The notes beneath the pieces are model-generated. The model searched no databases. It was not told where the DNA came from and saw only the letters and a program-made list of their open reading frames with translations. Source: Paenibacillus dendritiformis (lineage in GTDB: Bacteria > Bacillota > Bacilli > Paenibacillales > Paenibacillaceae). Taken from it: a DNA stretch of 64,000 bases. Every line of letters begins with the position of its first letter. The first letter of the stretch is position 1. Positions 35,132 to 44,397 of this stretch are shown here, in pieces. The translations under genes and the position numbers were made by a program. Location of the stretch: contig NZ_LDIG01000274.1 of assembly GCF_015845845.1 (NCBI RefSeq), forward strand, positions 1 through 64,000. Direction: 5' to 3'.

Positions 35132-36922
35132 ATGCAACATCCGTTAAATCCGACATGGGATCTGGAATCGATCTTTCCCGGAGGGTCCGATTCGGAAGCG
35201 CTTCAACAATCATTTGCCGCCATCGAGCAGGATTTGGATCTGTTGAACCGGGAGCTGAAGGAGATATCGTCTCCGCTTGGTCAGGACAGCATCCCGACGC
35301 TGGCGGACATGACCGCCCGGCTGCAGGATCTGAACCGCCGGATGCAGGAGGCGGGCGCCTTTATCAGTTGTTTGACCGCCCAGAACCTTCATGACAAGAA
35401 GGCAGTCCAATTGACGGGACGCAAGTCGGCGCTGTCGGCGCAGCTGGTCACCATCGACGCATTGTACGATGAGCTGCTCCGCGGAATGCCGGATGAGCTG
35501 TGGTCCCGGTTCCTGGCGCTGCCGGAGATTGAAGGGGTGGCCTTCAATCTGAACGAACGCCGCGAAATAGCCAAGGAGAAGCTGGGGCCGGAACTGGAAG
35601 CGCTCGCTGGCGATCTGGCGGTGGACGGTTATCATGGCTGGGCCGAAATGTACAATACCATCGTCTCCCATGTGCGCATCAATTATGAGGAGAACGGCGA
35701 GACCCGGCAATTATCGGCAGGACAGGCTCATAACAAGCTCTCGCATCCGGATCGCCGTGTCCGCGAAGAGATGTTCAAGCTGTGGGAGCAGGAATGGAGC
35801 GATAAGGCCGATTTCTGCGCCGACGCGCTGAATCACATCGCGGGCTTCCGACTGAAGCTGTACGAGCGCCGCGGCTGGGACAATGTGCTGAAGGAGCCGC
35901 TCGCCAAAAACCGGATGTCGCAAGCGACCTTGGATGCGATGTGGGATACCATTGTGCGCAATAAGCCGAAGTTCGTACAATATTTGGAGCGGAAGGCGAA
36001 GCTTCTCGGCGTAGAGAAGCTGAGCTGGTGCGATGTGGACGCTCCGATTGGCGGAAGCCAGACGACTATCAGCTATGATGATGGCGCGGAGACCATCGTC
36101 GAGCAGTTCCGCAAGTTCAGCCCGCGGATGGCGGACTTCGCGGTGCGCGCGTTCGAGAACCGCTGGATTGAGGCGGAGGACCGCCCTGGGAAGCGGCCGG
36201 GCGGCTTCTGCACCTCCTTGCCGGTCAGCAACCAGACGCGCATCTTCATGACGTATGCGGGCACGCCGTCCAACGTATCGACGCTGGCGCATGAATTGGG
36301 GCACGGTTATCATCAGCACGTGATGGAAGGACTGCCGGCCTTCGCCCAGCGCTATGCGATGAACGTGGCGGAGACCGCCTCTACCTTCGCCGAAATGATC
36401 GTAGCCGATTCGGCCGTAAAGGGCGCGAAGGATGACCAGGAGAAGCTGGGACTGCTCGAAGACAAGATTCAGCGGTCGATTGCTTTCTACATGAACATCC
36501 ATGCGCGCTTCCTGTTCGAGACCCGCTTCTATGAGAAACGGAAGGCCGGACTGCTGTCGAGCGATCAAATCTGCGCATTGATGGAGGAAGCGCAGCAAGA
36601 AGCCTACTGCGGTGCGCTCGGTTCGCTGCATCCGCATTTCTGGGCTTCCAAAATGCACTTCTATTTCACGCATGTGCCGTTCTACAACTTCCCGTATACG
36701 TTCGGCTACTTGTTCAGCACCGGCTTGTATGCGCGCGCGCTGGAAGAAGGCGAATCGTTCGCGGCGAAATACGACGCGCTGCTGCGCGATACGGCGGTCA
36801 TGACGGTGGAGGACCTGGCGAGCAAGCATCTTGGCGTCGATCTGACGAAGCCGGATTTCTGGCAATCGGCCATTAATGTAACGCTCAAGGATGTGGAGCT
36901 CTTCTTGCAGATGACAGAATAA
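35132..36922 (+). CDS. M3 family oligoendopeptidase (PepF-type)
   Basis: 596 aa cytosolic zinc oligopeptidase. Active-site HELGH at residues 387-391 (AHELGHGYHQHV), with the third ligand Glu in ETASTFAEM downstream. The N-terminal helical region (LNPTWDLESIFPGGSDS) is typical of the clostridial/Bacillus PepF clade. The ATG at 35132 is favoured because AAAGGTG is 8-10 bp upstream; a GTG at 35120 is too close to that site. It digests short peptides, and could work on imports of the ABC system at 14-20 kb. Confidence 0.93.
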   Translation: MQHPLNPTWDLESIFPGGSDSEALQQSFAAIEQDLDLLNRELKEISSPLGQDSIPTLADMTARLQDLNRRMQEAGAFISCLTAQNLHDKKAVQLTGRKSALSAQLVTIDALYDELLRGMPDELWSRFLALPEIEGVAFNLNERREIAKEKLGPELEALAGDLAVDGYHGWAEMYNTIVSHVRINYEENGETRQLSAGQAHNKLSHPDRRVREEMFKLWEQEWSDKADFCADALNHIAGFRLKLYERRGWDNVLKEPLAKNRMSQATLDAMWDTIVRNKPKFVQYLERKAKLLGVEKLSWCDVDAPIGGSQTTISYDDGAETIVEQFRKFSPRMADFAVRAFENRWIEAEDRPGKRPGGFCTSLPVSNQTRIFMTYAGTPSNVSTLAHELGHGYHQHVMEGLPAFAQRYAMNVAETASTFAEMIVADSAVKGAKDDQEKLGLLEDKIQRSIAFYMNIHARFLFETRFYEKRKAGLLSSDQICALMEEAQQEAYCGALGSLHPHFWASKMHFYFTHVPFYNFPYTFGYLFSTGLYARALEEGESFAAKYDALLRDTAVMTVEDLASKHLGVDLTKPDFWQSAINVTLKDVELFLQMTE

Positions 36923-36950
36923 GCGTATCCGGGAAAGGAACGACATATTC

Positions 36951-38144
36951 GTGACATCCAATCGCCTTTTGAAGGGATTCCATGCCGTGTTCTATTCGAC
37001 GAATGCGCTGCTGATTCCCTATTTGCCCCTCTTGCTGACAGAGCGGGGATTTCATGCATGGGAAGCGGGGACGCTTCTTATGCTCGGGCCATTTCTGGCG
37101 ATGTTCGTGCAGCCATTGGCCGGCGTTCTCAGCGATCGGCTGAAGGCCGTCCGGCCGCTGCTGTTCGCATGCTGGATCGCGCAAGGCGCGGCCGCCGCCT
37201 GCCTGTTCCTGTCTTCGGAGAGAGTGGCGGCCGCGTCCAGCCTGCTGGCGCTGTATATTTTCTTCCTGCCGGCCGTCTCTCTGCTCGATTCCTTGACAGT
37301 GAAGACGGCGGTCGCCGCGGGCCAGTCCTACAGCGGCATCCGCCTATGGGGATCGGTAGGGTTCACCGTGACCGGCCTTGTCCTCGGAAAAATGTTCGAT
37401 GCCTGGGGCGGCGTCGATTCGCTCATGTGGATGTATGCGCCGATATGGATCAGTTTGCTTATCGGCATCGGGTTCCTGCGGGAGGCGCCGGCCGATGCGA
37501 AGGAGCCCGAGACCGCGGTCAATCTCATGGTCTTGCGCAAGGCGCTGTCGGTGCCTGCCTTGCTGGTGTTCCTGCTGCTCGTCTTCATTGTGGCGATGCC
37601 GCATCGGATGAATGATGCGCTGCTGTCGCTTCATCTGAGCGACCTGGGAGCGACCTCCGCCCAGATGTCCTGGGCCTGGTCGGTCGCCGGGGTGGCCGAG
37701 GTCATTGGCTTCGCGGTCATGGCGAGATGGGTATCCCGGAAGCGGATGCTGAGGTTGTTCGCGATCGTATGCGCGCTGTATGCGATCCGATGGCTGCTGT
37801 ACGCTTTTGTGAAGGATCCTTGGGTTGTCATCGCCATGCAAGGAGGGCAGGCTGTTACGTATGCCGCTTTGTGGGTGCTGTCCATCGAATTCGTGGCATC
37901 GCTGCTTCCCCGGAAGCTTGCGGCGACTGCCCAGGCGCTGCTCGGCATGGTGTTCCTCGGCCTTGCCGGCCTCGCAGGGGGAATGAGCGGCGGAGCGCTT
38001 CAGGAAGCGTACGGCGGAACCGGGATGTATCTGTATGGGGTCGTATGCGCGAGCGTAAGCGCTATCGGCTTCGGCATCTGGGCCTTTCGGCGCGAGCGCG
38101 CTGAGCGTATGCAAGCCGCATCTCCGGAGGCAAGAACCTATTAG
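36951..38144 (+). CDS. Major facilitator permease (LacY/HcaT-like)
   Basis: 397 aa with about 12 membrane spans in two six-helix halves. The start YSTNALLIPYLPLLLTERGF and the loop GVLSDRLKAVRP match the MFS_1-like group, which contains nucleoside and phenylpropionate carriers. GTG at 36951 with GGGAAAGGA upstream. It follows the oligopeptidase by 28 bp and may be co-transcribed. The substrate cannot be predicted from sequence alone. Confidence 0.85.
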   Translation: MTSNRLLKGFHAVFYSTNALLIPYLPLLLTERGFHAWEAGTLLMLGPFLAMFVQPLAGVLSDRLKAVRPLLFACWIAQGAAAACLFLSSERVAAASSLLALYIFFLPAVSLLDSLTVKTAVAAGQSYSGIRLWGSVGFTVTGLVLGKMFDAWGGVDSLMWMYAPIWISLLIGIGFLREAPADAKEPETAVNLMVLRKALSVPALLVFLLLVFIVAMPHRMNDALLSLHLSDLGATSAQMSWAWSVAGVAEVIGFAVMARWVSRKRMLRLFAIVCALYAIRWLLYAFVKDPWVVIAMQGGQAVTYAALWVLSIEFVASLLPRKLAATAQALLGMVFLGLAGLAGGMSGGALQEAYGGTGMYLYGVVCASVSAIGFGIWAFRRERAERMQAASPEARTY

Positions 38145-38164
38145 AATAGATTTATAAAATGAAG

Positions 38165-38190
38165 CAGGCGGCCGAATTTTCGGCCGCCTG
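38165..38190. terminator. Bidirectional terminator between convergent genes
   Basis: Perfect 10-bp stem CAGGCGGCCG/CGGCCGCCTG between the MFS gene and the minus-strand chemoreceptor, with T-rich flank on the minus side. Confidence 0.75.
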
Positions 38191-38222
38191 TATGGTTGAC
38201 TATGGGAAATGTCCCGCAGGAC

Positions 38223-39479
38223 TTACATTTTGAACACTTGGATCGTTCGCTGCAATTGGGTCACCTTTTGCTGCAGTTGCTCGGTCGACTCGACAGTAGC
38301 CTGAACGGAAGCGATCTGTTCGCTCATCGACGCCGACATCTGCTCGGTTCCCGCGGCCGCCTGCTGCGTAATCGCGGAAATGTTCACGATGGAGCCGGTA
38401 ATCGTCTTCGCGCTTTCCAGCATGAGATCGCTCTCCTGCGCGAAGGCGGCGATCTCTTCCGTAATGAACTGGATGGACTCGACGATCTCGTGGAAGACCC
38501 GTTCGGTCTCGCGGATCAACTCGGTCTGGCTTTGTACGACCGCCTCATTGGCCTGGATATTCGCAATCGCCTGCTTCATCCCCGATTCGATGCCCTTGAC
38601 GAGCGAAAAGACTTCCTTCGCGGACGCGGAGGACTCCTCCGCCAGATTACGCACTTCCTGCGCGACGACGGCGAACCCGCGGCCATGCTCTCCGGCTCGG
38701 GCCGCCTCAATGGAGGCGTTCAGCGAGAGCAGATTCGTCTGCTCGGCAATCTCGGAAATGGTGCGGGTAATCTTGGAGATGCCTTCAGCTTGCCGGGCCA
38801 ACTGCTCGATAGTGGCTGCGACCTGCTCCGTCGCCTCGATATTGCGCTCCATGCCGGCGGACTGGCTCTCCACCGCCTGGCGGCCCTTGGCCACCAGCTC
38901 CAGCGTCGTGGCGGACCGGTTGTTCATCTCGCGGGTGGACTGGGCATAGGCTTCCACTTTCTGTTCGATTTCCTTGATAGATTCGGACATTTGAGAGATA
39001 TCCTCGGAAATCTCGGCAGAGCCGACGGCCAGCTCATTGGCGGATGCGGCAACCTGTTCCATGGCGATTTTCATGCTCTGGTTCTTATGGTACATATCCC
39101 GTCCGGAATCGGACACATGGCGGGTAATATCGGTCGTCTGCTGCAATATTTCGCGGAGCTTGAGCAGCATGGAGTTGAAGGAATGCCCCAATTCGCCAAG
39201 CGCGTCATCGCTCGTCACTTGCACGGTCTGGGAGAAATCGCCTCTGGCAATCTGCAAGGCGGAATTCGACATGTCCTTGATCGGTTCATTAAGCGAACGT
39301 TCCAGCATATTGATAATGGGATAGCTGATTCCAACTAGGATGACAAGGGTGATCAGGCCTGGAATCAACGTGGCGTGAGTCGTCAATAGGACTATCGTAG
39401 TAAGAGCGAACAAGCCGACGATGCCATAACAGCCAAAGAGTAGCTTTTGCTTAAAATTCAAGGAATTGAACCAATTCAT
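38223..39479 (-). CDS. Methyl-accepting chemotaxis protein without periplasmic sensor
   Basis: 418 aa. Two adjacent membrane spans (about 14-36 and 38-58) with almost no external loop are followed by HAMP (about 60-113) and a full signalling domain. The tip is [27 protein letters not shown]. With no outer ligand domain it probably senses membrane state or a cytoplasmic cue. ATG at 39479. Glu/Gln methylation-site helices flank the tip. Isolated from other che genes. Confidence 0.92.
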   Translation of the reverse strand: MNWFNSLNFKQKLLFGCYGIVGLFALTTIVLLTTHATLIPGLITLVILVGISYPIINMLERSLNEPIKDMSNSALQIARGDFSQTVQVTSDDALGELGHSFNSMLLKLREILQQTTDITRHVSDSGRDMYHKNQSMKIAMEQVAASANELAVGSAEISEDISQMSESIKEIEQKVEAYAQSTREMNNRSATTLELVAKGRQAVESQSAGMERNIEATEQVAATIEQLARQAEGISKITRTISEIAEQTNLLSLNASIEAARAGEHGRGFAVVAQEVRNLAEESSASAKEVFSLVKGIESGMKQAIANIQANEAVVQSQTELIRETERVFHEIVESIQFITEEIAAFAQESDLMLESAKTITGSIVNISAITQQAAAGTEQMSASMSEQIASVQATVESTEQLQQKVTQLQRTIQVFKM

Positions 39480-39631
39480 ATGACCGCCCCTTCTTTCATC
39501 CCAATACGTCCATAATATAACAACATTATAGCATCGCCTTTAGGGCCGGTCTATGTAATTGTTAGCAATCCGCCATAGTTTTACAATTGCAGAACTGGGT
39601 GGCGGCAGAAGGGAAATGCTGTGTTTATTTG

Positions 39632-39660
39632 TTGAATAAAGGTAATATCTCCTATATAAT
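39632..39660 (+). promoter_or_regulatory. sigA promoter for the 39728 gene
   Basis: TTGAAT (39632-39637), 17 bp, TATAAT (39655-39660). Confidence 0.8.
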
Positions 39661-39727
39661 GTGTCTAAGGGACTATTTTAATGTCGATTGAAAATGGTTC
39701 TATATTCTTAAGGAGGTGTGATTCGTC

Positions 39728-40117
39728 ATGGGCTCTTATGGAATACCATTGGCCAGACAATTGAGCATGGTCTTTGATAAGCTGGAATCGGAACTGCTTG
39801 GACTGACAGGAGGCACGGTGATTGTGTGCATTCGCAACGATGTCATCGGGAAATTCGGCGTCAAGCATGATGCGCTGGAAAGTCAGAACGGGGTCATCAA
39901 GCGGCGCCAAGGATTGCTGAAGCGGCACGTCGCGGAATTCCGGCAGACGGCGATGGAAGTTCTGAAGCACAAGAAGCAGTGGACGCACGGAGAGATTGTG
40001 TTTGATTTTGCCATGAAGCAGGACACCTTGCTCATCAATACATGGTTCGAATCGAACTATAATCTGATACATATGTTAGAAAAGCCTGAGACGCGCGCAT
40101 ATAGACGCGTCTCCTGA
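39728..40117 (+). CDS. Uncharacterised protein
   Basis: 129 aa, not recognised. Soluble alpha/beta sequence: strands TVIVCIRNDVIGKFG and GEIVFDFAMKQDTLLINTWFE surround a central basic helix (IKRRQGLLKRHVAEFRQTAMEVLKH). The layout recalls a small dimeric beta sheet with one helix, but no motif is diagnostic. Strong signals: a consensus promoter, AAGGAGGTGTGAT ribosome site, and a hairpin terminator, so it is a genuine single-gene unit that may be well expressed. Confidence 0.75.
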   Translation: MGSYGIPLARQLSMVFDKLESELLGLTGGTVIVCIRNDVIGKFGVKHDALESQNGVIKRRQGLLKRHVAEFRQTAMEVLKHKKQWTHGEIVFDFAMKQDTLLINTWFESNYNLIHMLEKPETRAYRRVS

Positions 40118-40168
40118 TGGGCCGGTCCGTAACGTCGGGCCTGCTTGAATCATAATATACACAGCAAT

Positions 40169-40204
40169 AGAAGCTCTCTGCCTGTCGGCGAGAGCTTCTT
40201 ATCA
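40169..40204 (+). terminator. Hairpin after the 39728 gene
   Basis: 10-bp stem AGAAGCTCTC/GAGAGCTTCT. It can serve both this gene and the convergent SASP gene. Confidence 0.65.
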
Positions 40205-40250
40205 GGCAATTGACGTAAGTATGGTATACGATGCTCGAGATCTGCTGAGC

Positions 40251-40478
40251 TTATCGAGTCGTACGGCCTGCCAGTTGCTGCTCGGCCATTTGAACGAGAC
40301 GCTTCGTGATGAAGCCCCCGATAGATCCTGTATCGCGAGTCGTATAGTTGCCATAGTATCCGTCTTGAGGAATCGGAATACCCAGCTCTTGAGCGATCTC
40401 AAACTTCATTTGCTGCAGAGCTGCAGTCGCTTGAGGTACTACGAGATTGTTGGTGCGGCTTCCACCTTGATTCGGCAT
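40251..40478 (-). CDS. Alpha/beta-type small acid-soluble spore protein (copy 1)
   Basis: 75 aa. It has the two SASP signatures: the GPR protease site region MKFEIAQELGI and the C-terminal DNA-binding block GSIGGFITKRLVQMAEQ. These proteins coat spore DNA and protect it from UV. ATG with GGGAGGTG upstream and a sigG promoter behind it. Between residues 8 and 67 it differs from the second copy (43508) at only a few positions, although most DNA differences are silent. Confidence 0.95.
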   Translation of the reverse strand: MPNQGGSRTNNLVVPQATAALQQMKFEIAQELGIPIPQDGYYGNYTTRDTGSIGGFITKRLVQMAEQQLAGRTTR

Positions 40479-40502
40479 GCTGTTTCACCTCCCTGTGATT
40501 GT

Positions 40503-40532
40503 TAGTATGGAGAAAGAGAGTTGAAATATGCA
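40503..40532 (-). promoter_or_regulatory. sigG promoter of SASP copy 1
   Basis: On the minus strand, TGCATA (40527-40532), 17 bp, CATACTA (40503-40509), close to the forespore sigG consensus. Confidence 0.75.
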
Positions 40533-40592
40533 GACGGGGAGGGGGACGAGGGATGTAAATAATGCCAGGCTGAAGAACAGCCTGGCATACGG

Positions 40593-41558
40593 TTATGGAT
40601 GGATAATCTCGAGATCCAGGGTCAAGGTGACGGGCGCTTGCGGCTTCAGATCGATCAGTCCCGTCGTCTCGCTGCCGAACGGCAGGTTCGGCGCATCGGT
40701 CAGCCATGTATACGGCTCGACGCAAATGATCTCGTCGGCGGCGCCGCGGGTATAGAGCACCCAATGCTTGAAGTGAGGCTGGTTGCCGGCATAGCGGATG
40801 CGGTAACCGTCATCCCGGGTCAACCATGCCTCCGGCTTGCCTTCGCCGGCGCTGAAGACCGTATCGAAGTCGGCGCCTTCCAGATTCATGCCTTCAAGCA
40901 GCGCCTTATGTTCGCCGAGCGGCAGCGTCTTGCCTGTCGTAATCAATTCCTCGTCCAGCTCATATATTCCCGCCACCGGCACCTGCAGCGTCCAACGGTC
41001 CGGTTCTCCGTCGATCAGGAACCAGGTATGGGTGCCGAACCCGAACGGAGCCGACTGTTCGCCCTGATTGGTGACCGTCAGTTCCTGGGTCAATGTGCCT
41101 CCCTGAAGGCGGAAGGTGACCTCCAGCTCCAGCGGCGTAGGGTATTGCCGCATCCAGTTCGCATCGTCGGCGGTGCGGAATCGGGCTGTCACTTCGGCAG
41201 CATCGCCAGCGGCCATGGACCGGGTCACCGTCCACGGCTGAAGCCGGTGCAGCCCGTGAATATGATTGTCGTTCGCCGTATTCCGATCGAATTGGTAGCG
41301 GACGCCGTCATATGTGAACGAGCCCCGGCGGATTCGCCCCGGAGGCATCAGCATCGGAATGCCGAAGTGGTAAGGCTTGGTCAGATAATAATCAAGGTCG
41401 CTCTCGGCAGGCGTGCGCAAAATATCCCGCTGCGCCTTCTTGTCCCACAGCCGGATCACATTGCAGCCGAGCGCAGGGAGCAGCGTAGCTGCCAAGGTGT
41501 CATTTTCGAGTATGACGGTCTCATAACCGTTCCATTGCCCTTTGTTCACGTGAACCAT
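40593..41558 (-). CDS. Aldose 1-epimerase family protein (GalM-like)
   Basis: 321 aa beta-sandwich. Motifs are NDNHIHGL (first catalytic-type His), FGFGTHTWFLI (second His) and ICVEPYTW (catalytic Glu). It interconverts alpha and beta anomers of sugars or a related hexose-phosphate. The ATG at 41558 is chosen because AGGAG lies 8 bp upstream; ATG codons at 41564 and 41591 have poor spacing. No sugar operon surrounds it, so the substrate is open. Confidence 0.88.
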   Translation of the reverse strand: MVHVNKGQWNGYETVILENDTLAATLLPALGCNVIRLWDKKAQRDILRTPAESDLDYYLTKPYHFGIPMLMPPGRIRRGSFTYDGVRYQFDRNTANDNHIHGLHRLQPWTVTRSMAAGDAAEVTARFRTADDANWMRQYPTPLELEVTFRLQGGTLTQELTVTNQGEQSAPFGFGTHTWFLIDGEPDRWTLQVPVAGIYELDEELITTGKTLPLGEHKALLEGMNLEGADFDTVFSAGEGKPEAWLTRDDGYRIRYAGNQPHFKHWVLYTRGAADEIICVEPYTWLTDAPNLPFGSETTGLIDLKPQAPVTLTLDLEIIHP

Positions 41559-41726
41559 GTTCATTGCTCCTTTTCCCATACAGCTTCCCATTCACCTTGT
41601 TCACACAGGTTCGCTTCGCGTTCAACCGGCTTAGCGGCGCCGGGAAACGGCCTGTGCGAAAATGCACGATATGGTTCTAATGATAACAAATCAACCGGGC
41701 AAAGTCATATGAAGAATGACATCCCA

Positions 41727-41755
41727 TTGACAAGCGGGGCGATATTCGATATCCT
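41727..41755 (+). promoter_or_regulatory. Promoter of the trpS T-box transcript
   Basis: TTGACA (41727-41732), 17 bp, TATCCT (41750-41755). A perfect -35 box and standard spacing, about 45 bp before the T-box. Confidence 0.8.
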
Positions 41756-41797
41756 AATGGCTAACTCGATCCGGATGGGTTGCATCCGGCCGGAACA

Positions 41798-42090
41798 AAG
41801 CGATGATAAGGACAAGTAAGCTTCGCGGCGGGCTTCAGAGAACCGGTGGCTGGTGAGAACCGGTGCTTCCTGCGATGACTGAATGGACCTTGGAGTGCGG
41901 AGCCGAATCGTGAAGTAGGCTTTGCCGTAAGTCCTGCGTTAAAGGAAGAAAGGTTCGCTAACGGCCCCATGGCATGACGGGCTCGGCAGCCGGAGGCTGT
42001 CCCGCCGCGATAGGCCAGGACGTGCGCGAACGAATAAGGGTGGCACCACGGTCTTTCGTCCCTTTCCGGGATGGAAGGCCTTTTTTGCGT
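41798..42090 (+). ncRNA. T-box leader riboswitch (tryptophan)
   Basis: Stem I starts with GATGATAAGGACAAGTA. It has the distal-loop sequence AGAGAACCGGTGGCTGGTGAGAACCGG in pieces around 41839-41863 and a specifier TGG at 41884-41886 in GAATGGACC. The T-box sequence GGGTGGCACCACGG (about 42037-42051) pairs with uncharged tRNA-Trp. A 13-bp terminator with TTTTTT at 42050-42086 competes with the antiterminator. It lets trpS be read only when tRNA-Trp is uncharged. Confidence 0.93.
42050..42086 (+). terminator. T-box-controlled terminator
   Basis: 13-bp stem (42050-42062 with 42068-42080, including wobble pairs), TTTCC loop, six T residues. Confidence 0.9.
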
Positions 42091-42149
42091 GTACTCAACG
42101 CTTGCTTATTCAACACATTGAGAAAAAAGACGAGGAGTGTGAATGATCT

Positions 42150-43130
42150 ATGGCACGGGTATTATCCGGCATTCAGCCCAGCGGACAGTTGACGATGGGC
42201 AACTACATCGGGGCAATTCAAAATTTCGTAAAATTGCAGCATGAGCATGAATGCTTCTTCATGGTCGTCGACCTGCACGCGATTACGGTGCCCCAAAATC
42301 CCGAAGCGCTGCGGGAGCAGACCGAGGCGGTAGCGGCGATTTATTTGGCGGCAGGCATTGACCCGGACAAGTCGGCCATCTTCCTCCAATCGCAGGTGCA
42401 CCAGCATGCCGAGCTGGGATGGTTGCTGACGACGCTCACTTACATGGGAGAGCTGGAGCGGATGACCCAGTTCAAGGATAAATCGGCAGGCAAAGAATCG
42501 GTTGGCACCGGCCTGTTCGTCTATCCGGCGCTGATGGCCGCCGACATTTTGTTATACAATGCGGACCTGGTTCCGGTAGGGGACGATCAGAAGCAGCATT
42601 TGGAACTGACGCGCGACATCGCGAACCGCTTCAATCATCGGTTCGGCGAATTTTTTACGATGCCGGAGCCGTATATTCCGGAGGTCGGGGCGAGAATTAT
42701 GTCGCTGGATGACGCATCCAAAAAGATGAGCAAAAGCAATCCGAATCCGGGAAGCTATATTTCCCTGCTGGATCCGCCGAATGTCATCCGCAAAAAAATT
42801 AGCCGGGCCAAAACGGATTCCGAAGCGCTCGTCAAGTATGATCCGGTGAACAAGCCCGAGATCAGCAATCTGCTCAGCATCTATTCGTACGCATCCGGAC
42901 AGTCTGTCGCCGAGATCGAGGCCGAGTACGAAGGGCAAATGTATGGCGCCTTCAAGAAGGAATTGGGCGAGCGCGTCGTCGCGCTGCTGGAGCCGCTTCA
43001 GAACCGGTATGAAGAGGTGCGCCGGAACGGCGAGCATCTGGAGGCGCTGCGCCGCGGCGCGGAGAAGGCCAAGGAAGTCGCCCAGAAGCAGTTGGACGAA
43101 GTGAAGCGCCGGATGGGATTCGTCGTATAA
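42150..43130 (+). CDS. trpS: Tryptophanyl-tRNA synthetase
   Basis: 326 aa class I synthetase. The HIGH-like motif is QLTMGNYIGA (about residue 11) and the KMSKS loop is KKMSKSNPNPGS (about 193). It charges tRNA-Trp with tryptophan. ATG at 42150 with GAGGAG upstream, directly after the Trp T-box leader that regulates it through the charge state of its own tRNA. Confidence 0.97.
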   Translation: MARVLSGIQPSGQLTMGNYIGAIQNFVKLQHEHECFFMVVDLHAITVPQNPEALREQTEAVAAIYLAAGIDPDKSAIFLQSQVHQHAELGWLLTTLTYMGELERMTQFKDKSAGKESVGTGLFVYPALMAADILLYNADLVPVGDDQKQHLELTRDIANRFNHRFGEFFTMPEPYIPEVGARIMSLDDASKKMSKSNPNPGSYISLLDPPNVIRKKISRAKTDSEALVKYDPVNKPEISNLLSIYSYASGQSVAEIEAEYEGQMYGAFKKELGERVVALLEPLQNRYEEVRRNGEHLEALRRGAEKAKEVAQKQLDEVKRRMGFVV

Positions 43131-43211
43131 GCCGCATCCGCGGCCATGATAGCGGGCAGGAGTCCCATGCAGAGCACGCGTGCCTGCCGGGCTCCTGCCC
43201 TGCTGCGCGCG

Positions 43212-43385
43212 TCAGGCCGACTTGCGCCGCTGACGCGCCTTGACGATAAAGCCGAAGCCGATATTGAACACCGCCAGGACGGCGAAGAGGATGCTGAGCC
43301 ATATGTTATGGCTGATCGTGATGGCTGTCGCCGTCAACAGCACAATGGAAGAAACCGCGAACCATAATGCCAATCCTTTACTCAC
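43212..43385 (-). CDS. Small two-span membrane protein, 57 aa
   Basis: GTG start with AAAAGGAG 8 bp upstream. The product has two hydrophobic segments (about residues 5-24 and 29-48) and the basic end VKARQRRKSA, which fits a positive-inside hairpin. It has no stop-disrupted or low-quality codons and lies convergent to trpS. The reading frame is too short for a 60-codon cutoff. No family recognised. Confidence 0.7.
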   Translation of the reverse strand: MSKGLALWFAVSSIVLLTATAITISHNIWLSILFAVLAVFNIGFGFIVKARQRRKSA

Positions 43386-43425
43386 GCTTACCGCTCCTTT
43401 TCAAAGAAAAATGGCCTCAGAATGA

Positions 43426-43455
43426 AGTATAACATTTCGTAGATCGGACAAAATA
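43426..43455 (+). promoter_or_regulatory. sigG-like promoter of SASP copy 2
   Basis: AGTATA (43426-43431), 17 bp, CAAAATA (43449-43455). Weaker than that of copy 1 but with the same spacing. Confidence 0.45.
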
Positions 43456-43507
43456 GGGTTGCAAGCTTGCGACAACAAGAACCACCGATGTGAAAGGAGC
43501 GTTACTC

Positions 43508-43729
43508 ATGGCTAATAATCAATCCCGCACGAATAACTTGGTCGTTCCTCAAGCCACTGCAGCCCTGCAACAAATGAAATTCGAAATTGCACAGGAATTG
43601 GGAATTCCGATTCCACAAGACGGGTACTATGGTAACTACACGACCCGTGACACAGGTTCCATCGGGGGCTTCATGACGAAGCGCCTGGTTCAAATCGCCG
43701 AGCAATCCCTGTCCGGCGGCAACCGTTAA
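43508..43729 (+). CDS. Alpha/beta-type small acid-soluble spore protein (copy 2)
   Basis: 73 aa, with MKFEIAQELGI (germination-protease region) and GSIGGFMTKRLVQIAEQ. Start at the ATG 43508, 9 bp after AAAGGAG. Nearly identical in protein to the copy at 40251, yet about half the codons differ silently, so the pair is old and under strong purifying selection. It has its own promoter and terminator. Confidence 0.95.
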   Translation: MANNQSRTNNLVVPQATAALQQMKFEIAQELGIPIPQDGYYGNYTTRDTGSIGGFMTKRLVQIAEQSLSGGNR

Positions 43730-43745
43730 TTGATGCACTGATTAT

Positions 43746-43776
43746 GGCTACTCCTGCGCGCGGAGTAGCCTTTTAT
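43746..43776 (+). terminator. Terminator of SASP copy 2
   Basis: 9-bp stem GGCTACTCC/GGAGTAGCC followed by TTTTAT. Confidence 0.85.
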
Positions 43777-43875
43777 ATGTCGACAAAATGGAGCGGAAAC
43801 ACAACTTTTCCGCTATTTTGTCGTCTAACAATTAGATTCATAATCATGAACATTTACTCAAAAAGGGGATAGTGC

Positions 43876-44385
43876 ATGCGGTTAAGACTAACGATGAGTG
43901 CAGTGAAACGGCTGAGCATATGGGTCTTGGGCGCACTTATTATAGGCTGCTCCGTATTGTGGTACATACATGAAACGTCCGGCCGGCCGTGGTCCACGCT
44001 CACGAGCCTTGCCAACCCCGAGCCGGAAGAGGTCGAAATTTACAATGTCCAATCCATGTCGTTGAAATCGGGAGAGGAGGACCGTCTGCTTGTCGTTTTG
44101 ACGGAGCCGAGTCATCTCCGACTCATCGATGAGGCCATATCGTCGGCCCGCCCGATCGAGGGTGTGCCGAAGGTGGCGCAGCCCCATTTCCGCATTCATT
44201 ACAATAATACCAACTATTATGTATGGTTGTCGAAAGATGAACAATATGGCGCATTTATGAATGCGGACCAGTCCCATACACTATACAGTCTCAGCGATCG
44301 ATCCATCAACCAGCTGCAGGAGCTTTTCAATGACCTGCAACTGTGGAACGATCCGAAAGGATCGAAGACAGGGGGCGGATCCTAG
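43876..44385 (+). CDS. Membrane-anchored protein of unknown function
   Basis: 169 aa. One N-terminal span (about 12-31: LSIWVLGALIIGCSVLWYI) places the rest outside. The external part is a mixed alpha/beta domain with the repeated pattern VEIYNVQSMSL, HFRIHYNNTNYYVWLS and YSLSDRSINQLQELF. It might be a small receptor or inhibitor of the PepSY-like or stress-sensing type, but no family match is certain. ATG with AAAAGGGGAT upstream. Convergent with yfhP, with only 12 bp between stops. Confidence 0.7.
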   Translation: MRLRLTMSAVKRLSIWVLGALIIGCSVLWYIHETSGRPWSTLTSLANPEPEEVEIYNVQSMSLKSGEEDRLLVVLTEPSHLRLIDEAISSARPIEGVPKVAQPHFRIHYNNTNYYVWLSKDEQYGAFMNADQSHTLYSLSDRSINQLQELFNDLQLWNDPKGSKTGGGS

Positions 44386-44397
44386 GATTCGTCCCCT

